DNA from: Paludibacter propionicigenes
GTDB taxonomy: Bacteria > Bacteroidota > Bacteroidia > Bacteroidales > JAFGXI01
Assembly: GCA_020721655.1 (NCBI GenBank)
Contig: DYMG01000005.1
Location: 1-54,750, forward strand
Direction: 5' to 3'
DNA length: 54,750 nt
The notes under the pieces were generated by a model. That model was not told where the DNA came from. It saw only the letters and a program-made list of their open reading frames with translations, and ran no database searches. Both the position numbers and the translations under genes were made by a program. Shown piece by piece: positions 40,161 to 53,371 of this stretch (position 1 is the first letter of the stretch; each line of letters starts with the position of its first letter).

Positions 40161-41699
40161 ATGGACATTTTATCAATTATTATTGCTTTCTCCGCCTTTG
40201 TAGTTGGCGGATTTTTATCTTATTTTGCATGGGACAAAGCACTTGTTAATAGGGCTAAAAAAATTATTTCTGAAGCACAAACTGAGGCTGAAGTTATAAA
40301 AAAAGACAAAATACTACAAGCAAGAGAACAATTTATTCAATTGAAAGCCGAACACGAAAAAATTGTTAACGAAAACAATTCAAAGATTCTTTCAGGCGAA
40401 AACAGACTTAAACAAAAAGAAGCCACTTTATCGCAACGCTACGAAGAATTAAAAAGAAAAAGCACAGAACTTGACAACTTAAAAGAAACTATAACACAAC
40501 AATTAGAAAGAATAGAAAAACAATCTCAAAAATTAGAAAAATCTCACAAGCAACAAGTTGAACAATTAGAGCAAATTTCTGGACTTACCCAATTAGAAGC
40601 CAAACATCAATTAATGGAATCGTTAAAAGATGAAGCTAAAACAGAAGCAATGTCGTACATTAATGATATAATGGACGAAGCGAAACTTAATGCAAATAAA
40701 GCTGCAAAAAAATTAGTTATAGAGACAGTACAACGTGTTGGTACAGAGGCTTCAATAGAAAATGCGGTAACTGTTTTCCACATCGAAAACGACGATATTA
40801 AGGGTAGAATTATTGGAAGAGAAGGTAGAAATATTAGAGCTTTAGAAGCTGCAACAGGAATAGAAATTATTGTTGACGACACCCCCGAATCTATAATACT
40901 ATCGGGCTTTGACCCAATTAGACGCGAAGTTGCCAGATTAGCTCTTCACCAATTAGTTACAGACGGCAGAATTCACCCAGCTAGAATAGAAGAAGTAGTT
41001 AACAAAGTTCAAAAACAATTAGACGAAGAACTTTTAGAAACAGGAAAAAGAGTATCTATTGATTTGGGTATTCATGGCTTACATTCCGAAATTATTAAAC
41101 TTGTTGGTAAAATGAAATATCGTTCATCTTACGGACAAAACTTATTACAACATTCTAAAGAAACAGCGAATTTATGTGCTATAATGGCAAGCGAATTAGG
41201 CTTAAATCCTAAAATTGCCAAACGTGCCGGATTACTTCACGACATTGGGAAAGTTATTGTTGACGAACCAGATTTACCTCACGCAATATCAGGAATGAAA
41301 TTTGCCGAAAAATACAAAGAAAAACCAGAAATTATTAATGCTATCGGTTCTCACCACGATGAAATTGAAATGACATCTCTTTACTCTCCTATTGTTCAAG
41401 TTTGCGATGCTATTTCTGGTGCTAGACCAGGTGCTAGACGTGAAATTGCAGAGTCGTATATTCAACGTTTAAAAGATTTAGAAAATTTAGCTCTTTCGTA
41501 CCCTGGTGTATTAAAAACTTATGCTATTCAGGCTGGACGTGAATTACGCGTTATTGTTGGAGCAGACAAGGTTGATGATAAACAAAGCGAAACACTTTCA
41601 TACGATATTGCACGTAAAATTCAGGAAGAAATGACATATCCTGGACAAGTTAAAGTTACAGTTATTAGAGAAACTAGAGCTGTAAACTACGCTAAATAA
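40161..41699 (+). CDS. rny: Ribonuclease Y
   Basis: N-terminal TM, long coiled coil, KH motif ([31 protein letters not shown]) and HD domain ([10 protein letters not shown]). Confidence 0.96.
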   Translation: MDILSIIIAFSAFVVGGFLSYFAWDKALVNRAKKIISEAQTEAEVIKKDKILQAREQFIQLKAEHEKIVNENNSKILSGENRLKQKEATLSQRYEELKRKSTELDNLKETITQQLERIEKQSQKLEKSHKQQVEQLEQISGLTQLEAKHQLMESLKDEAKTEAMSYINDIMDEAKLNANKAAKKLVIETVQRVGTEASIENAVTVFHIENDDIKGRIIGREGRNIRALEAATGIEIIVDDTPESIILSGFDPIRREVARLALHQLVTDGRIHPARIEEVVNKVQKQLDEELLETGKRVSIDLGIHGLHSEIIKLVGKMKYRSSYGQNLLQHSKETANLCAIMASELGLNPKIAKRAGLLHDIGKVIVDEPDLPHAISGMKFAEKYKEKPEIINAIGSHHDEIEMTSLYSPIVQVCDAISGARPGARREIAESYIQRLKDLENLALSYPGVLKTYAIQAGRELRVIVGADKVDDKQSETLSYDIARKIQEEMTYPGQVKVTVIRETRAVNYAK

Positions 41700-41700
41700 T

Positions 41701-41748
41701 ATTTTAACCCAAAATAAGCATTAAGAAATGCTTATTTTGGGTTAAAAT
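41701..41748 (+). terminator. Terminator of rny
   Basis: Near-perfect inverted repeat ATTTTAACCCAAAATAAGCATT AAG AAATGCTTATTTTGGGTTAAAAT. Confidence 0.75.
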
Positions 41749-41756
41749 TACACATA

Positions 41757-41796
41757 AAAAAAAGAGCTGTTTTACTTAAAACAGCTCTTTTTTTTA
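41757..41796 (-). terminator. Terminator of the rpoB-rpoC-DUF3467 operon
   Basis: AAAAAGAGCTGTTTTACTTAAAACAGCTCTTTTT stem with T-tracts on both strands. Confidence 0.85.
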
Positions 41797-42108
41797 TGCC
41801 TGACCTTTTGTCCCAAAATTTAAGGGTAAACCTCCCCCACCTTGAACGTCTTTTATTTTGCCGTGAGTAGTTTCAAACCTACCTATATTATCTTGTAAAG
41901 CAAACATTAAACGCTTTGCATGCTCTGGAGTTAATATAATTCTCGATTTAACCTTTGCTTTTGGTGTACCAGGTACAATTCTAACAAAATCGACTACAAA
42001 TTCAGTGTTTGAATGAGTAATAACAGCCAAGTTTGAATAAATACCTTGTGCAACTTCCTCATCTAACTCAATGTTAATCTGATTTTTATCTTTTAAATCT
42101 TCGTTCAT
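41794..42108 (-). CDS. DUF3467 family protein
   Basis: LDEEVAQGIYSNLAVITHSNTEFVVDFVRIVPG...VKSRIILTPEHAKRL. Confidence 0.88.
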   Translation of the reverse strand: MNEDLKDKNQINIELDEEVAQGIYSNLAVITHSNTEFVVDFVRIVPGTPKAKVKSRIILTPEHAKRLMFALQDNIGRFETTHGKIKDVQGGGGLPLNFGTKGQA

Positions 42109-42119
42109 GGTTTTTTATT

Positions 42120-45100
42120 TTAACGAAATCCTGTATATGAATTTGATGCAATTTTATCGTATTCTTGCTGAGAACCAACAATAATATCATCGTATTCTTT
42201 TAATCCTGTACCAGCAGGTATTTTATGACCAACAAGTACATTTTCTTTTAAACCTTCTAAGTAATCTATTTTGCCACTTATTGCAGCTTCGTTTAATACT
42301 TTGGTTGTTTCTTGGAACGATGCAGATGATAAGAAACTATTTGTTTGCAACGATGCTCTTGTTATTCCTTGCAATACTTGTTTTGATGTTGCAGGCATAG
42401 CATCTCTAGCTTCTATAAGTTTTAAATCTTTTCGTTTTAACGATGAGTTTTCATCTCTTAATTTACGAGCAGAAATAATTTGTCCTTGCTTATATATTGT
42501 AGAATCTCCAGCATTTTCAATAAATTTCATTCCATAAATGCTATCATTTTCAGCCATTATATCCCATTTATCAACAATTTGTTTTTCAAGAAATTTTGTA
42601 TCTCCTGGGTCTTCAATAGAAACTTTACGCATCATTTGGCGAACAATTACTTCAAAATGTTTATCGTTTATTTTAACACCTTGCAATCTATAAACTGCTT
42701 GTACTTCATTAACGATATATTCTTGAACTTTTGTAGGTCCTTTAATTTCTAATATTTCAGCAGGTGTAACAGCTCCATCAGACAAGGCTGTTCCAGCTTT
42801 CACATAGTCGTTAGTTTGAACAAGTATTTGTTTTGAAAGTGAAACTAAATATTTTCTAACTTCTCCTGATTTTGAAGTAATTATAACTTCTCTATTTCCT
42901 CTTTTAATTTTTCCAAATGAAACTTCTCCATCTACCTCTGCAACAACAGCAGGATTTGATGGATTTCTTGCTTCAAACAACTCTGTAACTCGAGGTAATC
43001 CGCCTGTTATATCGCCGGCTTTACTTGTAGCTCTAGGTATTTTTACAATAATATCTCCAAGTTTTACCTGATTTCCGTCTTCAACAACAACGTGTGCTCC
43101 AACAGGAATATCGTATTGTTTTAACACTTCTTTTTTATCAACAACCTGAATTACCGGACTTAATTTTTTATCTTTTGTTTCAATAATAATTTTCTCTTTA
43201 AACCCAGTTTGTTCGTCAGATTCTTCCTTATATGTTACTCCTTCTACTAAACCTTCAAAAACAATTTTTCCTTTTGCTTCAGAAATAATTAACGAGTTAA
43301 AGGCATCCCACTCGCAAATTAATGTTCCTTTAGTAACTTCTGTATTATTTTTAACTAAAAGTTTTGAGCCGTAAGGTATTGTGTGTGTAGAAAGCACAAC
43401 ATCTGAATTTTTATCAATAAGTTTCATTTCAGCCATTCGACCAACAACAACATCTACAGTTTTACCTTCTTTATCTATAGTTTCTATTGTTCTAAGTTCT
43501 TCTATTTCAACAAAACCATCGCTTTTTGTAACAACTTTATTTTCGGTTCCAATGTTACCTGCTGTACCCCCTGCGTGGAATGTACGTAATGTTAACTGTG
43601 TACCCGGCTCTCCAATTGACTGGGCTGCAACAACTCCAACGGCTTCACCTTTTTGAACCATTTTACCAGTTGCAAGGTTACGTCCATAGCATTTTGCACA
43701 TATTCCGTGTTTAGATTCACAGGTAAGTGCCGAACGTATTTCTACGCTTTCTATTGGCGAGTCTTCTATTATTTGAGCAATTTCTTCGGTTATTTCTTCT
43801 CCCGACGATATTATTAGTTCTCCTGTTTTTGGGTAATAAATATCGTGAACAGTTGTTCTTCCAAGTATTTTATCGTATAGCGATTCTACAACTTCTTCAT
43901 TGTTTTTTAAAGCCGTTGCAGTTAATCCTCGAAGTGTTCCACAGTCTTCGTGAGTAATAATCATATCTTGCGAAACATCAACTAAACGACGAGTTAAATA
44001 CCCTGCATCGGCAGTTTTTAAAGCTGTATCAGCCAAACCTTTACGAGCTCCGTGAGTAGAAATAAAGTACTCAAGTACTGATAATCCTTCTTTAAAATTA
44101 GAAAGAATTGGGTTTTCGATAATTTGACCACCTGTTGCTCCAGATTTTTGAGGTTTAGCCATAAGCCCCCTCATTCCTGACAACTGACGTATTTGCTCTC
44201 TAGAACCACGAGCACCAGAATCAAGCATCATATAAACGGCATTGAAGCCTTGGTTATCGGTGCTAATTTGTTGCATTAACGTGTTTGTAAGTTTAGCATT
44301 TATATGTGTCCAAATATCAATAATTTGATTGTATCGTTCATTGTTGGTAATGAATCCCATATTGTAGTTATTCATTACTTCTTCAACTTGTAAGTAACCA
44401 TCGTTAACTAATTGGTCTTTAGAAGCTGGAATAATAACGTCATTTAAGTTAAATGATAAACCTCCTTCAAAAGCCATTTTATATCCCAAGTCTTTTATAT
44501 CGTCAAGGAATTGTGCAGTACGTGCATTTCCTGCTACTTTTAAAACTTTCCCAATAATATCGCGAAGAGATTTTTTTGTAAGAATTTCGTCAATAAAACC
44601 TACTTGGTTTGGTACAATTTTATTAAATATAACCCTACCAACGGTTGTTTCTTTCATTACTTTTACAGGTTCTGTACCTTGTGTAAAGTCTTCAATTCTA
44701 ACTTTTATTTCGGCATGAATATCAACAACTCCTTCATTTAGAGCAATTATAACTTCTTCTGGCGAATAAAATCTTAAACCTTCGCCTTTAACGCCTTTTC
44801 TTGGTTTTGTAATATAGTACAAGCCTAAAACCATATCTTGCGAAGGCACTGTAATTGGTGCTCCGTTTGCTGGATTTAAAATGTTGTGAGAGCCTAACAT
44901 TAGTAGCTGAGCTTCCAGAATAGCGGCATTGCTAAGTGGTAAGTGTACTGCCATTTGGTCACCATCAAAGTCGGCATTGAATGCTGTACAAGCCAATGGA
45001 TGTAATTGTATTGCTTTTCCTTCAATTAACTTTGGTTGAAAAGCTTGAATACCTAAACGGTGAAGTGTTGGAGCTCTGTTTAGTAGAACAGGGTGTCCTT

Positions 45101-46394
45101 TTAATATATTTTCTAGAATATCCCAAACAACTGGGTCTCTTCTATCAACAATTTTTCGTGCAGATTTTACAGTTTTTACTATTCCTCTTTCAATTAATTT
45201 GCGAATAATAAATGGTTTGTATAATTCAGCAGCCATTCCTTTTGGAATACCACATTCGTGCATTTTTAATTCTGGACCAACAACAATAACTGAACGTGCA
45301 GAATAATCGACACGTTTTCCAAGTAAATTTTGGCGAAAACGTCCTGATTTTCCTTTTAAACTGTCGCTCAATGATTTTAATGGTCGATTTGCGTCAGTTT
45401 TTACTGCGTTCGATTTTCTAGAATTGTCGAAAAGTGAATCTACAGATTCTTGAAGCATACGTTTTTCGTTACGTAAAATTACTTCTGGTGCTTTAATTTC
45501 AATTAATCTTTTTAATCGATTATTTCTAATTATTACTCTTCTGTAAAGGTCGTTTAAGTCTGATGTTGCAAATCGTCCACCATCTAATGGAACTAATGGT
45601 CTTAATTCTGGTGGAATTACCGGAATTACTTTTACTACCATCCATTCTGGTTTGTTTCTACCTTTTGATGTTCTGAATGCTTCAACAACGTTTAAGCGTT
45701 TTAATGCTTCATTTTTTCTTTGCTGAGATGTTTCTGTATTTGCTTTGTATCTTAGTGAGAATGCTAAATCGTCTAAATCTATTTTTGCTAATAATTGATA
45801 TAAAGCTTCAGCTCCCATTTTTGCAATAAACTTGTTTGAGTCATCATCATCAAGATATTGATTCTCTTTTGGTAATGTTTCTAGTACATCTAAATATTCG
45901 TCTTCAGACAAAAAATCTAGTGTTTGCAATGGTTCTCCATCGCTATTTTTTGCGTTTCCGGGTTGAATAACAACGTATTTTTCGTAATAAACTATTGCGT
46001 CTAATTTTTTGGTTGGGAGTCCTAATAAGTAACCTATTTTGTTTGGTAGTGATTTAAAATACCAAATATGAGCTACAGGAACTACCAATGAAATATGTCC
46101 AGAGCGTTCTCTACGTACTTTTTTTTCAGTAACTTCTACACCACATCTATCGCAAACAATGCCTTTGTATCTAATTCTTTTGTATTTTCCACAATGACAT
46201 TCGTAATCTTTTACTGGACCAAATATTCTTTCACAGAATAGCCCGTCTCTTTCGGGTTTGTATGTTCTGTAATTTATAGTTTCGGGTTTTAAAACTTCTC
46301 CGCTTGATTTTTCAAGTACTTCTTCTGGAGATGCCAATCCTATAGAGATTTTTGTAAATCCACTTTTTACGTTACTCTCTTTTCTAAAAGCCAT
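42120..46394 (-). CDS. rpoC: RNA polymerase beta' subunit
   Basis: [12 protein letters not shown] catalytic motif; full-length 1424 aa. Confidence 0.98.
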   Translation of the reverse strand: MAFRKESNVKSGFTKISIGLASPEEVLEKSSGEVLKPETINYRTYKPERDGLFCERIFGPVKDYECHCGKYKRIRYKGIVCDRCGVEVTEKKVRRERSGHISLVVPVAHIWYFKSLPNKIGYLLGLPTKKLDAIVYYEKYVVIQPGNAKNSDGEPLQTLDFLSEDEYLDVLETLPKENQYLDDDDSNKFIAKMGAEALYQLLAKIDLDDLAFSLRYKANTETSQQRKNEALKRLNVVEAFRTSKGRNKPEWMVVKVIPVIPPELRPLVPLDGGRFATSDLNDLYRRVIIRNNRLKRLIEIKAPEVILRNEKRMLQESVDSLFDNSRKSNAVKTDANRPLKSLSDSLKGKSGRFRQNLLGKRVDYSARSVIVVGPELKMHECGIPKGMAAELYKPFIIRKLIERGIVKTVKSARKIVDRRDPVVWDILENILKGHPVLLNRAPTLHRLGIQAFQPKLIEGKAIQLHPLACTAFNADFDGDQMAVHLPLSNAAILEAQLLMLGSHNILNPANGAPITVPSQDMVLGLYYITKPRKGVKGEGLRFYSPEEVIIALNEGVVDIHAEIKVRIEDFTQGTEPVKVMKETTVGRVIFNKIVPNQVGFIDEILTKKSLRDIIGKVLKVAGNARTAQFLDDIKDLGYKMAFEGGLSFNLNDVIIPASKDQLVNDGYLQVEEVMNNYNMGFITNNERYNQIIDIWTHINAKLTNTLMQQISTDNQGFNAVYMMLDSGARGSREQIRQLSGMRGLMAKPQKSGATGGQIIENPILSNFKEGLSVLEYFISTHGARKGLADTALKTADAGYLTRRLVDVSQDMIITHEDCGTLRGLTATALKNNEEVVESLYDKILGRTTVHDIYYPKTGELIISSGEEITEEIAQIIEDSPIESVEIRSALTCESKHGICAKCYGRNLATGKMVQKGEAVGVVAAQSIGEPGTQLTLRTFHAGGTAGNIGTENKVVTKSDGFVEIEELRTIETIDKEGKTVDVVVGRMAEMKLIDKNSDVVLSTHTIPYGSKLLVKNNTEVTKGTLICEWDAFNSLIISEAKGKIVFEGLVEGVTYKEESDEQTGFKEKIIIETKDKKLSPVIQVVDKKEVLKQYDIPVGAHVVVEDGNQVKLGDIIVKIPRATSKAGDITGGLPRVTELFEARNPSNPAVVAEVDGEVSFGKIKRGNREVIITSKSGEVRKYLVSLSKQILVQTNDYVKAGTALSDGAVTPAEILEIKGPTKVQEYIVNEVQAVYRLQGVKINDKHFEVIVRQMMRKVSIEDPGDTKFLEKQIVDKWDIMAENDSIYGMKFIENAGDSTIYKQGQIISARKLRDENSSLKRKDLKLIEARDAMPATSKQVLQGITRASLQTNSFLSSASFQETTKVLNEAAISGKIDYLEGLKENVLVGHKIPAGTGLKEYDDIIVGSQQEYDKIASNSYTGFR

Positions 46395-46459
46395 AAACTT
46401 TTTTATTATAAAATTTTTAAAAACTATTTCTTTTTTTGTTAAAGTATAAACTAAAACAA

Positions 46460-49400
46460 TTAATCCATATTAATGCTTAAACCTAATCCTCTAAGTTCGT
46501 GTAATAATACGTTAAATGATTCAGGAATACCTGGTTTAGGCATTGGTTCTCCTTTAACAATAGCTTCGTAAGCCTTAGCTCGTCCGACAACGTCGTCTGA
46601 TTTAATTGTAAGGATTTCTTGAAGAATATTTGATGCTCCAAATGCTTCTAATGCCCATACCTCCATTTCTCCAAAACGTTGTCCTCCAAATTGAGCTTTA
46701 CCTCCAAGTGGTTGTTGCGTAATAAGTGAATATGGACCTATTGATCTTGCGTGCATTTTATCGTCAACTAAGTGTCCAAGTTTTAGCATATAAATTACGC
46801 CAACTGTAGCTGGCTGATCGAAACGCACTCCTGTTCCTCCGTCGTATAGATAGGTTTTTCCGTAATCTGGAACTCCTGCTTTTCTTGTCCATTCGGTAAT
46901 TTGTTCTAAAGAGGCTCCGTCAAAAATTGGTGTTGAAAATTTAACTCCTAATTTTAATCCAGCCCAACCAAGTACTGTTTCGTAAATTTGGCCAAGGTTC
47001 ATACGAGATGGTACACCTAATGGGTTAAGAACAATATCTACTGTTGTTCCATCTTCCATAAAAGGCATATCTTCTTCGCGCACAATTCTTGCAACAATAC
47101 CTTTATTTCCGTGTCGTCCGGCCATTTTATCTCCAATTTTGACAATACGTTTTTGGGCTATATATACTTTTGCTAATTTAATTATTCCGTTTGGAAGTTC
47201 GTCGCCTATTGTAATGTTAAATATTTCTCTTTTTGCAGCTGCTTTTATTTCTTTTAGTGCAATATTGTAATTCTTAATTAAATCTCTAATAATATCATTT
47301 TTTTCAGGTTCTGTAGTCCATTTTAGTGGATTAACTGTTGTATAATCAATATCATTAAGTATTTTTTGACTAAATTTTGTACCTTTTGGAACAATTACAT
47401 TGTCATAATTATCTTTTACACCTTGAGAAGTTTTTCCGTTTACTACAATAAATAATTTATCAACTAAAATGTTTATTATTGATTGTTTTTCTTTTTCTTC
47501 TTTTTCTTCAATTTTGGTAATGAACGATTTTTCGTAGTTTTTAGATTTTTTTTCTTTTAACGTTCTTGAAAAAAGTTTTTTATCTATAACAACTCCAGAC
47601 ATTGAAGGAGAGGCTTTTAAAGATGCATCTTTTACATCTCCGGCTTTATCTCCAAAAATAGCACGAAGTAATTTTTCTTCTGGAGATGGGTCTGATTCGC
47701 CTTTTGGGGTAATTTTTCCTATTAAAATATCTCCTGGTACTATTTTAGCTCCAATTCTTATTATTCCGTTTTCATCTAAGTTTTTAGTAGCTTCTTCGCT
47801 AATATTTGGAATATCTGAGGTTAATTCCTCAAATCCTCTTTTTGTTTCGCGTACTTCTAATGTATGTTCAGAAATGTGTATTGATGTGAAAATGTCGTCT
47901 TTTACAACTCTTTCGTTGATTACTATTGCATCTTCAAAATTATAACCTTTCCAAGGCATAAAAGCCACTTTTAAGTTTTTCCCAAGAGCTAGTTCTCCGT
48001 TTTGAGTCCCGTAGCCTTCAGTTAAAACCATTCCTTGATAAACTTTATCTCCTTTTTTAACTATTGGTGTTAAGTTTATGCAAGTACCTTGATTTGTTTT
48101 TTTGAATTTTACTAATTCGTATGTTTTTGAATCGGAATCGAAACTAACAAATTTTTCTTGTTCTGTTCTTGTGTATCTAATTATAATTTTATTTGCATCA
48201 ACATAATCAACAACCCCATCTCCTTCTGCAACTAGTAAGTTTCTAGAATCTTGAGCTACTTGTTTTTCAATTCCTGTTCCTACTATTGGGGAATCTGTTT
48301 TTAGCAATGGTACTGCTTGACGCATCATATTAGAACCCATTAATGCACGGTTAGCATCGTCGTGTTCCAAGAATGGTATTAGGGAAGCTGCTATCGAAGT
48401 TATTTGATTTGGAGCAACGTCCATCAAATTAACTTGTTTTGGTTCCGAAATTGGGAAATCGCCTTCATATCTTGATTTTATTTTGTTATTAACAAAATTT
48501 CCTTTTTCGTCTATTATGGCGTTTGCTTGTGCAATTACTTTTCCTTCTTCCTCTTCTGCATTTAGGTATATTACGTTTTGGTTATTTAAATCAACGCTAC
48601 CTTCATTAACTTTTCTATATGGGGTTTCTATAAATCCTAAATTGTTAATTTTTGCAAATACACATAATGAAGAAATAAGTCCAATATTTGGACCCTCAGG
48701 AGTTTCGATAGGACAAAGCCTTCCGTAATGTGTAAAGTGAACGTCTCTAACCTCAAAACCGGCTCTTTCTCTAGATAAACCGCCTGGTCCTAATGCCGAC
48801 ATACGTCTTTTGTGTGTCATTTCTGCTAATGGATTTGTTTGGTCCATAAATTGAGAAAGTGCATTTGTTCCAAAGAATGAGTTTATTACCGATGAAAGTG
48901 TTTTAGCGTTAATTAAATCCATCGGTGTAAAAACTTCGTTGTCTCGAACATTCATTCTATCACGAATTGTTCTTGCCATACGAGCTAATCCAACCCCAAA
49001 TTGATTAAATAATTGTTCGCCTACAGTTCTTACGCGTCTGTTACTTAAGTGGTCAATATCATCAACATCAGTTTTAGAGTTTATTAATTCAATTAAGTAT
49101 TTAATAATTGCAATAATATCTTCTTTTGTTAAAACTTTTGTTTCTATTGGTGTGTTTAAGTTAAGTTTTCTGTTTAATTTATATCTTCCAACCTCTCCTA
49201 AATCGTAACGTTTTTCAGAGAAAAATAAGTTTTCTATTATTTCTCTTGCTGTGTCGTCGTCTGGTGGTTCTGAATTTCTAAGTTGTCGGTAAATATATAG
49301 AACAGCTTCTTTTTCAGAGTTACATGGGTCTTTTTGAAGTGTATTATATATAATTGCGTAATCCGATTGATTAGTACCTTCTTTGTGTAATAAAACAGTT

Positions 49401-50272
49401 TTAGCTCCTGAATCGTAAATTATATCAAGATGTTCTTTTTCAATAATTGTTTCTCTATCAACAATTACTTCATTTCTTTCAATAGAAACAACTTCTCCGG
49501 TATCTTCGTCAACAAAATCTTCAATCCAAGTTTTAAGAACTCTAGCTGCAAGCTTACGACCAATAAGTTTTTTAAGTCCTACTTTGGTTATTTTTTCTTC
49601 GTCTGCTAAATCAAATATTTCTAAAATTTCTTTATCGCTTTCGTATCCTATTGCTCTAAATAATGTAGTTACTGGTAATTTTTTCTTACGATCGATGTAT
49701 GCATACATCACGCTGTTTATGTCTGTCGCAAATTCTATCCACGAGCCTTTGAAAGGTATAATTCTTGCGGAATATAATTTTGTTCCATTAGCGTGCATAC
49801 TTTGCCCAAAGAATACTCCTGGTGAACGATGTAATTGTGAAACTATTACACGCTCGGCTCCATTAATGATAAAAGTACCACGTGGAGTCATATATGGTAT
49901 AAATCCAAGAAAAACATCTTGAATTATTGTTTCAAAGTCTTCGTGCTCTGGGTCTGTGCAGTATAGTTTTAGTTTTGCTTTAAGAGGTACACTATACGAA
50001 ACTCCTCTTTCTAAACATTCCTCCATAGAGTATCTAGGAGGGTCAATAAAATAATCTATAAATTCAAGAATAAAATTATTTCTTGTATCGGTTACAGGAA
50101 AGTTTTCTTGAAAAATTTTATATAATCCTTCGCCACCTCTTTCTTCCTTAGATGCCCCAAGATTAAAGAACTCTTTAAATGATTTTAACTGAATATCTAA
50201 AAAGTCTGGATATTCTAATTTATTTGCTAAAGTTGAAAAATCAACTCTCTCGCTTTTGTATGTAACAGACAT
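46460..50272 (-). CDS. rpoB: RNA polymerase beta subunit
   Basis: [38 protein letters not shown]; 1270 aa. Confidence 0.98.
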   Translation of the reverse strand: MSVTYKSERVDFSTLANKLEYPDFLDIQLKSFKEFFNLGASKEERGGEGLYKIFQENFPVTDTRNNFILEFIDYFIDPPRYSMEECLERGVSYSVPLKAKLKLYCTDPEHEDFETIIQDVFLGFIPYMTPRGTFIINGAERVIVSQLHRSPGVFFGQSMHANGTKLYSARIIPFKGSWIEFATDINSVMYAYIDRKKKLPVTTLFRAIGYESDKEILEIFDLADEEKITKVGLKKLIGRKLAARVLKTWIEDFVDEDTGEVVSIERNEVIVDRETIIEKEHLDIIYDSGAKTVLLHKEGTNQSDYAIIYNTLQKDPCNSEKEAVLYIYRQLRNSEPPDDDTAREIIENLFFSEKRYDLGEVGRYKLNRKLNLNTPIETKVLTKEDIIAIIKYLIELINSKTDVDDIDHLSNRRVRTVGEQLFNQFGVGLARMARTIRDRMNVRDNEVFTPMDLINAKTLSSVINSFFGTNALSQFMDQTNPLAEMTHKRRMSALGPGGLSRERAGFEVRDVHFTHYGRLCPIETPEGPNIGLISSLCVFAKINNLGFIETPYRKVNEGSVDLNNQNVIYLNAEEEEGKVIAQANAIIDEKGNFVNNKIKSRYEGDFPISEPKQVNLMDVAPNQITSIAASLIPFLEHDDANRALMGSNMMRQAVPLLKTDSPIVGTGIEKQVAQDSRNLLVAEGDGVVDYVDANKIIIRYTRTEQEKFVSFDSDSKTYELVKFKKTNQGTCINLTPIVKKGDKVYQGMVLTEGYGTQNGELALGKNLKVAFMPWKGYNFEDAIVINERVVKDDIFTSIHISEHTLEVRETKRGFEELTSDIPNISEEATKNLDENGIIRIGAKIVPGDILIGKITPKGESDPSPEEKLLRAIFGDKAGDVKDASLKASPSMSGVVIDKKLFSRTLKEKKSKNYEKSFITKIEEKEEKEKQSIINILVDKLFIVVNGKTSQGVKDNYDNVIVPKGTKFSQKILNDIDYTTVNPLKWTTEPEKNDIIRDLIKNYNIALKEIKAAAKREIFNITIGDELPNGIIKLAKVYIAQKRIVKIGDKMAGRHGNKGIVARIVREEDMPFMEDGTTVDIVLNPLGVPSRMNLGQIYETVLGWAGLKLGVKFSTPIFDGASLEQITEWTRKAGVPDYGKTYLYDGGTGVRFDQPATVGVIYMLKLGHLVDDKMHARSIGPYSLITQQPLGGKAQFGGQRFGEMEVWALEAFGASNILQEILTIKSDDVVGRAKAYEAIVKGEPMPKPGIPESFNVLLHELRGLGLSINMD

Positions 50273-50314
50273 TATTAAAAAATTAAAGAACTTAAAAGAT
50301 TTATAACAACAAAA

Positions 50315-50343
50315 GGTTTAGAGCCGAATTAAGGCTCTAAACC
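50315..50343 (-). promoter_or_regulatory. rplL-rpoB intergenic hairpin
   Basis: Perfect 11-bp inverted repeat GGTTTAGAGCC gaattaa GGCTCTAAACC. Confidence 0.65.
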
Positions 50344-50371
50344 GCTAAGAAATTATTATGTTTTGAATCTC

Positions 50372-50749
50372 TTACTTAAGTTCAACTTCAGCTCCTGCTT
50401 CTACAAGTTTCGCTTTAATAGATTCTGCTTCGTCTTTAGATGCATTTTCTTTGATAGCAGCTGGTGCTTTATCAACAAGTTCTTTTGCTTCTTTAAGACC
50501 TAGACCAGTTAATTCTTTTACTAATTTAACTATTTGCAATTTGTTACCACCTGCTGAAGTTAAAACAACATTAAATTCTGTTTTTTCTTCTACAACAACT
50601 TCGTTTCCACCTGCAGCTGGAGCTGCTACTGCTACTGCTGCTGCTGCTGGTTCAATACCATACTCGTCTTTTAGTATTTGTGCAAGTTCATTTACTTCTT
50701 TTACAGTTAAGTTAACTAACTCTTCAGCAAGTTTTTTAATATCTGCCAT
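50372..50749 (-). CDS. rplL: 50S ribosomal protein L7/L12
   Basis: Ala-rich hinge; [28 protein letters not shown]. Confidence 0.98.
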   Translation of the reverse strand: MADIKKLAEELVNLTVKEVNELAQILKDEYGIEPAAAAVAVAAPAAGGNEVVVEEKTEFNVVLTSAGGNKLQIVKLVKELTGLGLKEAKELVDKAPAAIKENASKDEAESIKAKLVEAGAEVELK

Positions 50750-50775
50750 TTTATTTAATTTTTAAAAGTTTTTAA

Positions 50776-51300
50776 TTATTTTTCTTCTCTTTCTGATAAT
50801 GTTTTCACTAATCCAGATAGTATATGTCCGCTTGATTGTAAAGCAGATATTACGTTCTTAGCTGGCGATTGTAACAATAATACAATGTCTCCAATAAGTT
50901 CGTTTTTAGTTTTTACAGATACTAATGCATCTAATTGGTTATCTCCAACATATACTGATTCTTCAACATAAGCGGCTTTAAGTATAGGTTTGCTACTGCT
51001 TTTTCTAAATTCTTTAATTAGTTTTGCAGGAGCGTTACCTGTATTGGAAAACATAATTGTAGTATTACCTACAAGTGTGTTATACAAGTCTTTATACTCA
51101 CCTTCAGCTTGTTCTAGTGCTAACTTTAACAGAGTGTTTTTTACTACTGCTAATTTGATATCATTTTCAAAACATTTCCTTCTTAAGTTGCTAGTATCTT
51201 TAGCATTTAGTCCCTCTATATCAGTAATATAAAGATGCGACCAAGTTTTAATTTGTTCTGATAAAACTTCAACCACTTTAGCTTTTTCCTCTTTTCTCAT
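50776..51300 (-). CDS. rplJ: 50S ribosomal protein L10
   Basis: Order and sequence (NTLLKLALEQ...LVGNTTIMFS). Confidence 0.95.
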   Translation of the reverse strand: MRKEEKAKVVEVLSEQIKTWSHLYITDIEGLNAKDTSNLRRKCFENDIKLAVVKNTLLKLALEQAEGEYKDLYNTLVGNTTIMFSNTGNAPAKLIKEFRKSSSKPILKAAYVEESVYVGDNQLDALVSVKTKNELIGDIVLLLQSPAKNVISALQSSGHILSGLVKTLSEREEK

Positions 51301-51311
51301 AATAATACAAA

Positions 51312-52007
51312 TTAAATCTCGAATGATTTAGGATCTACTTTAATTCCTGGTCCCATAGTACTAGATAAGTACACGCTTAGTACGTAAGTACCTTTAGCAG
51401 CTGTTGGTTTAAGTTTGTTTATTGTATGAAATATCTCATTTGCATTTTCTTTAATTTTATCGGTATCGAAAGATACTTTAGCGATAGATGCATGAATTAT
51501 TCCGTACTTATCAACTTTAAAGTCAATTTTACCAGCTTTTACTTCTTTTACGGCTTTTCCAACTTCAGGGGTAACTGTACCACTTTTTGGATTAGGCATT
51601 AAACCTCTAGGTCCTAAAACCTTACCAAGTTTTCCTAATTTAGCCATTACTTGAGGCATTGTTATAATTACATCGATATCTGTCCAACCTTCTTGAATTT
51701 TTTCGATATAATCATCTAAGCCAACAAAATCAGCACCTGCGTCTTTTGCTTCTTGTTCTTTATCTGGAGTGCATAAAACTAGAACTCTAGTTTCTTTTCC
51801 AGTACCGTGAGGTAGAGATACAATACCACGTACCATTTGATTGGCTTTACGTGGATCTACTCCTAAACGAACAGCAAAATCTACAGAAGCATCAAACTTT
51901 GATGTTGATGTCTCTTTAACCAAACGAGAAGCATCTGATATATTATATTCGAATCCTTTTTCGAATTTTTCACTTACAGCTTTCTGTTTTTTTGTTAATT
52001 TAGCCAT
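51312..52007 (-). CDS. rplA: 50S ribosomal protein L1
   Basis: [25 protein letters not shown]. Confidence 0.98.
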   Translation of the reverse strand: MAKLTKKQKAVSEKFEKGFEYNISDASRLVKETSTSKFDASVDFAVRLGVDPRKANQMVRGIVSLPHGTGKETRVLVLCTPDKEQEAKDAGADFVGLDDYIEKIQEGWTDIDVIITMPQVMAKLGKLGKVLGPRGLMPNPKSGTVTPEVGKAVKEVKAGKIDFKVDKYGIIHASIAKVSFDTDKIKENANEIFHTINKLKPTAAKGTYVLSVYLSSTMGPGIKVDPKSFEI

Positions 52008-52018
52008 TTTTTAATTTT

Positions 52019-52462
52019 TTAATTTTTCGTAGGATTTTCGCCTGTTACAACTATACCCATACTGCGTGCAGTTCCTGCAACCATACTAATGGCGCTTTCA
52101 ATAGTAAATGCATTTAGGTCTGGCATTTTGTTCTCAGCAATTTCTCTAACTTGTTCCCAAGTTATTTTCCCTACTTTGTTACGATTAGATTCTGGTGACC
52201 CAGATTTCAATTTTGCGGCTTCTAATAATTGTACAGCTGCGGGAGGTGTTTTTACAACGAAAGTGAAAGATTTGTCAGAAAAAACAGTTATTACAACTGG
52301 AAGCGTTTTTCCTGCTTGGTCTTGTGTTCTTGCGTTGAATTGCTTGCAAAACTCCATTATATTAACACCTTTTGAACCTAATGCTGGTCCTACTGGTGGT
52401 GATGGATTTGCTGCTCCTCCTTTAATCTGTAATTTAATAAACCCTTCTACTTGTTTTGCCAT
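52019..52462 (-). CDS. rplK: 50S ribosomal protein L11
   Basis: [34 protein letters not shown]. Confidence 0.98.
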   Translation of the reverse strand: MAKQVEGFIKLQIKGGAANPSPPVGPALGSKGVNIMEFCKQFNARTQDQAGKTLPVVITVFSDKSFTFVVKTPPAAVQLLEAAKLKSGSPESNRNKVGKITWEQVREIAENKMPDLNAFTIESAISMVAGTARSMGIVVTGENPTKN

Positions 52463-52489
52463 AATTCAAACTCCGTCTCTGTTATTAAA

Positions 52490-53038
52490 TTATTCTTTTA
52501 CTACTTGTAAATAGCTAAGCTCTAAAGGCGATTTTCTGCCAAAAATTTTAACTATTACTTTAAGTTTCTTTTTTTCTGAATTTACTTCCTCAATTACTCC
52601 CGAAAATCCATTAAAAGGTCCATCTGTAACCTTAACAGTTTCGCCAACATAGAACGATGCACTTAATTCTTCATCGCTAGCTTCTAGCTCATCAACAGTA
52701 CCGAGTATTCTATTTACTTCACTCATTCTTAATGGAGTTGGACGTCCGCCTTTTTCGGCTCCCAAAAATCCAATTATTCCATTTATTCCTTTAATTATAT
52801 GCTCAACTTCGCCATCTAAGGCTGCTTCAATAAGTATGTACCCTGGAAAAAAACTTCTTTCTTTGCTTATTTTTTTCCCACTCCTCATCTGAAATACTTT
52901 TTCTGTTGGGATAAGCACTTGTGCAACATAATCGCTAAATTTAGCAGCACTTATTTCAAATTCGATTAATTCTTTAATCTTTTTTTCTTTCCCAGACATT
53001 GCACGTACAACGTACCACTTTTTTTCTATTTCAGCCAT
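52490..53038 (-). CDS. nusG: Transcription antitermination factor NusG
   Basis: KKWYVVRAMSGKEKKIKE, KOW motif GETVKVTDGPFNGFSGVIEEV. Confidence 0.96.
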   Translation of the reverse strand: MAEIEKKWYVVRAMSGKEKKIKELIEFEISAAKFSDYVAQVLIPTEKVFQMRSGKKISKERSFFPGYILIEAALDGEVEHIIKGINGIIGFLGAEKGGRPTPLRMSEVNRILGTVDELEASDEELSASFYVGETVKVTDGPFNGFSGVIEEVNSEKKKLKVIVKIFGRKSPLELSYLQVVKE

Positions 53039-53056
53039 TACTATTTACAATACACT

Positions 53057-53248
53057 TTAGTAAAAAATATTATAAATGAACTCCATTATATTTTTGAAAG
53101 CCCCATCCATAGCAGAAATTATTAGAGCTATTATTATTGATGCTACCATTACTATAATAGAACTTCCTTGTAATTCTTTCCATGTAGGCCAAGTTACTTT
53201 TTCAACTAACTCCCTATATGCTTCACCAAAATATGATAATATTTTCAT
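53057..53248 (-). CDS. secE: Preprotein translocase subunit SecE
   Basis: 63 aa, EKVTWPTWKELQGSSIIVMVASIIIALIISAMD. Confidence 0.92.
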   Translation of the reverse strand: MKILSYFGEAYRELVEKVTWPTWKELQGSSIIVMVASIIIALIISAMDGAFKNIMEFIYNIFY

Positions 53249-53262
53249 CTATAATTATTTTG

Positions 53263-53335
53263 CACGGGTGGAGAGACTCGAACTCCCAACCTACGGTTTT
53301 GGAGACCGCCACTCTACCAATTGAGCCACACCCGT
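53263..53335 (-). tRNA. tRNA-Trp (CCA)
   Basis: Cloverleaf on minus strand ACGGGTG...CTCCAAA...GGTTCGAGTCT-type T arm...CACCCGT; anticodon CCA. Confidence 0.93.
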
Positions 53336-53371
53336 AAATTATAGGTGGCTTTTACACCACCTATTAAATAT

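Noticed and set aside
49584-49922. 112-aa + strand ORF
   Set aside because: Antisense to rpoB, shadow of strongly conserved coding sequence.
52089-52514. 141-aa + strand ORF
   Set aside because: Antisense to rplK and the nusG end; no independent support.
53341-53364. ATAGGTGG...CCACCTAT hairpin between tuf and tRNA-Trp as a terminator
   Set aside because: No T-tract on the transcribed strand; more likely a processing structure, so not called as terminator.
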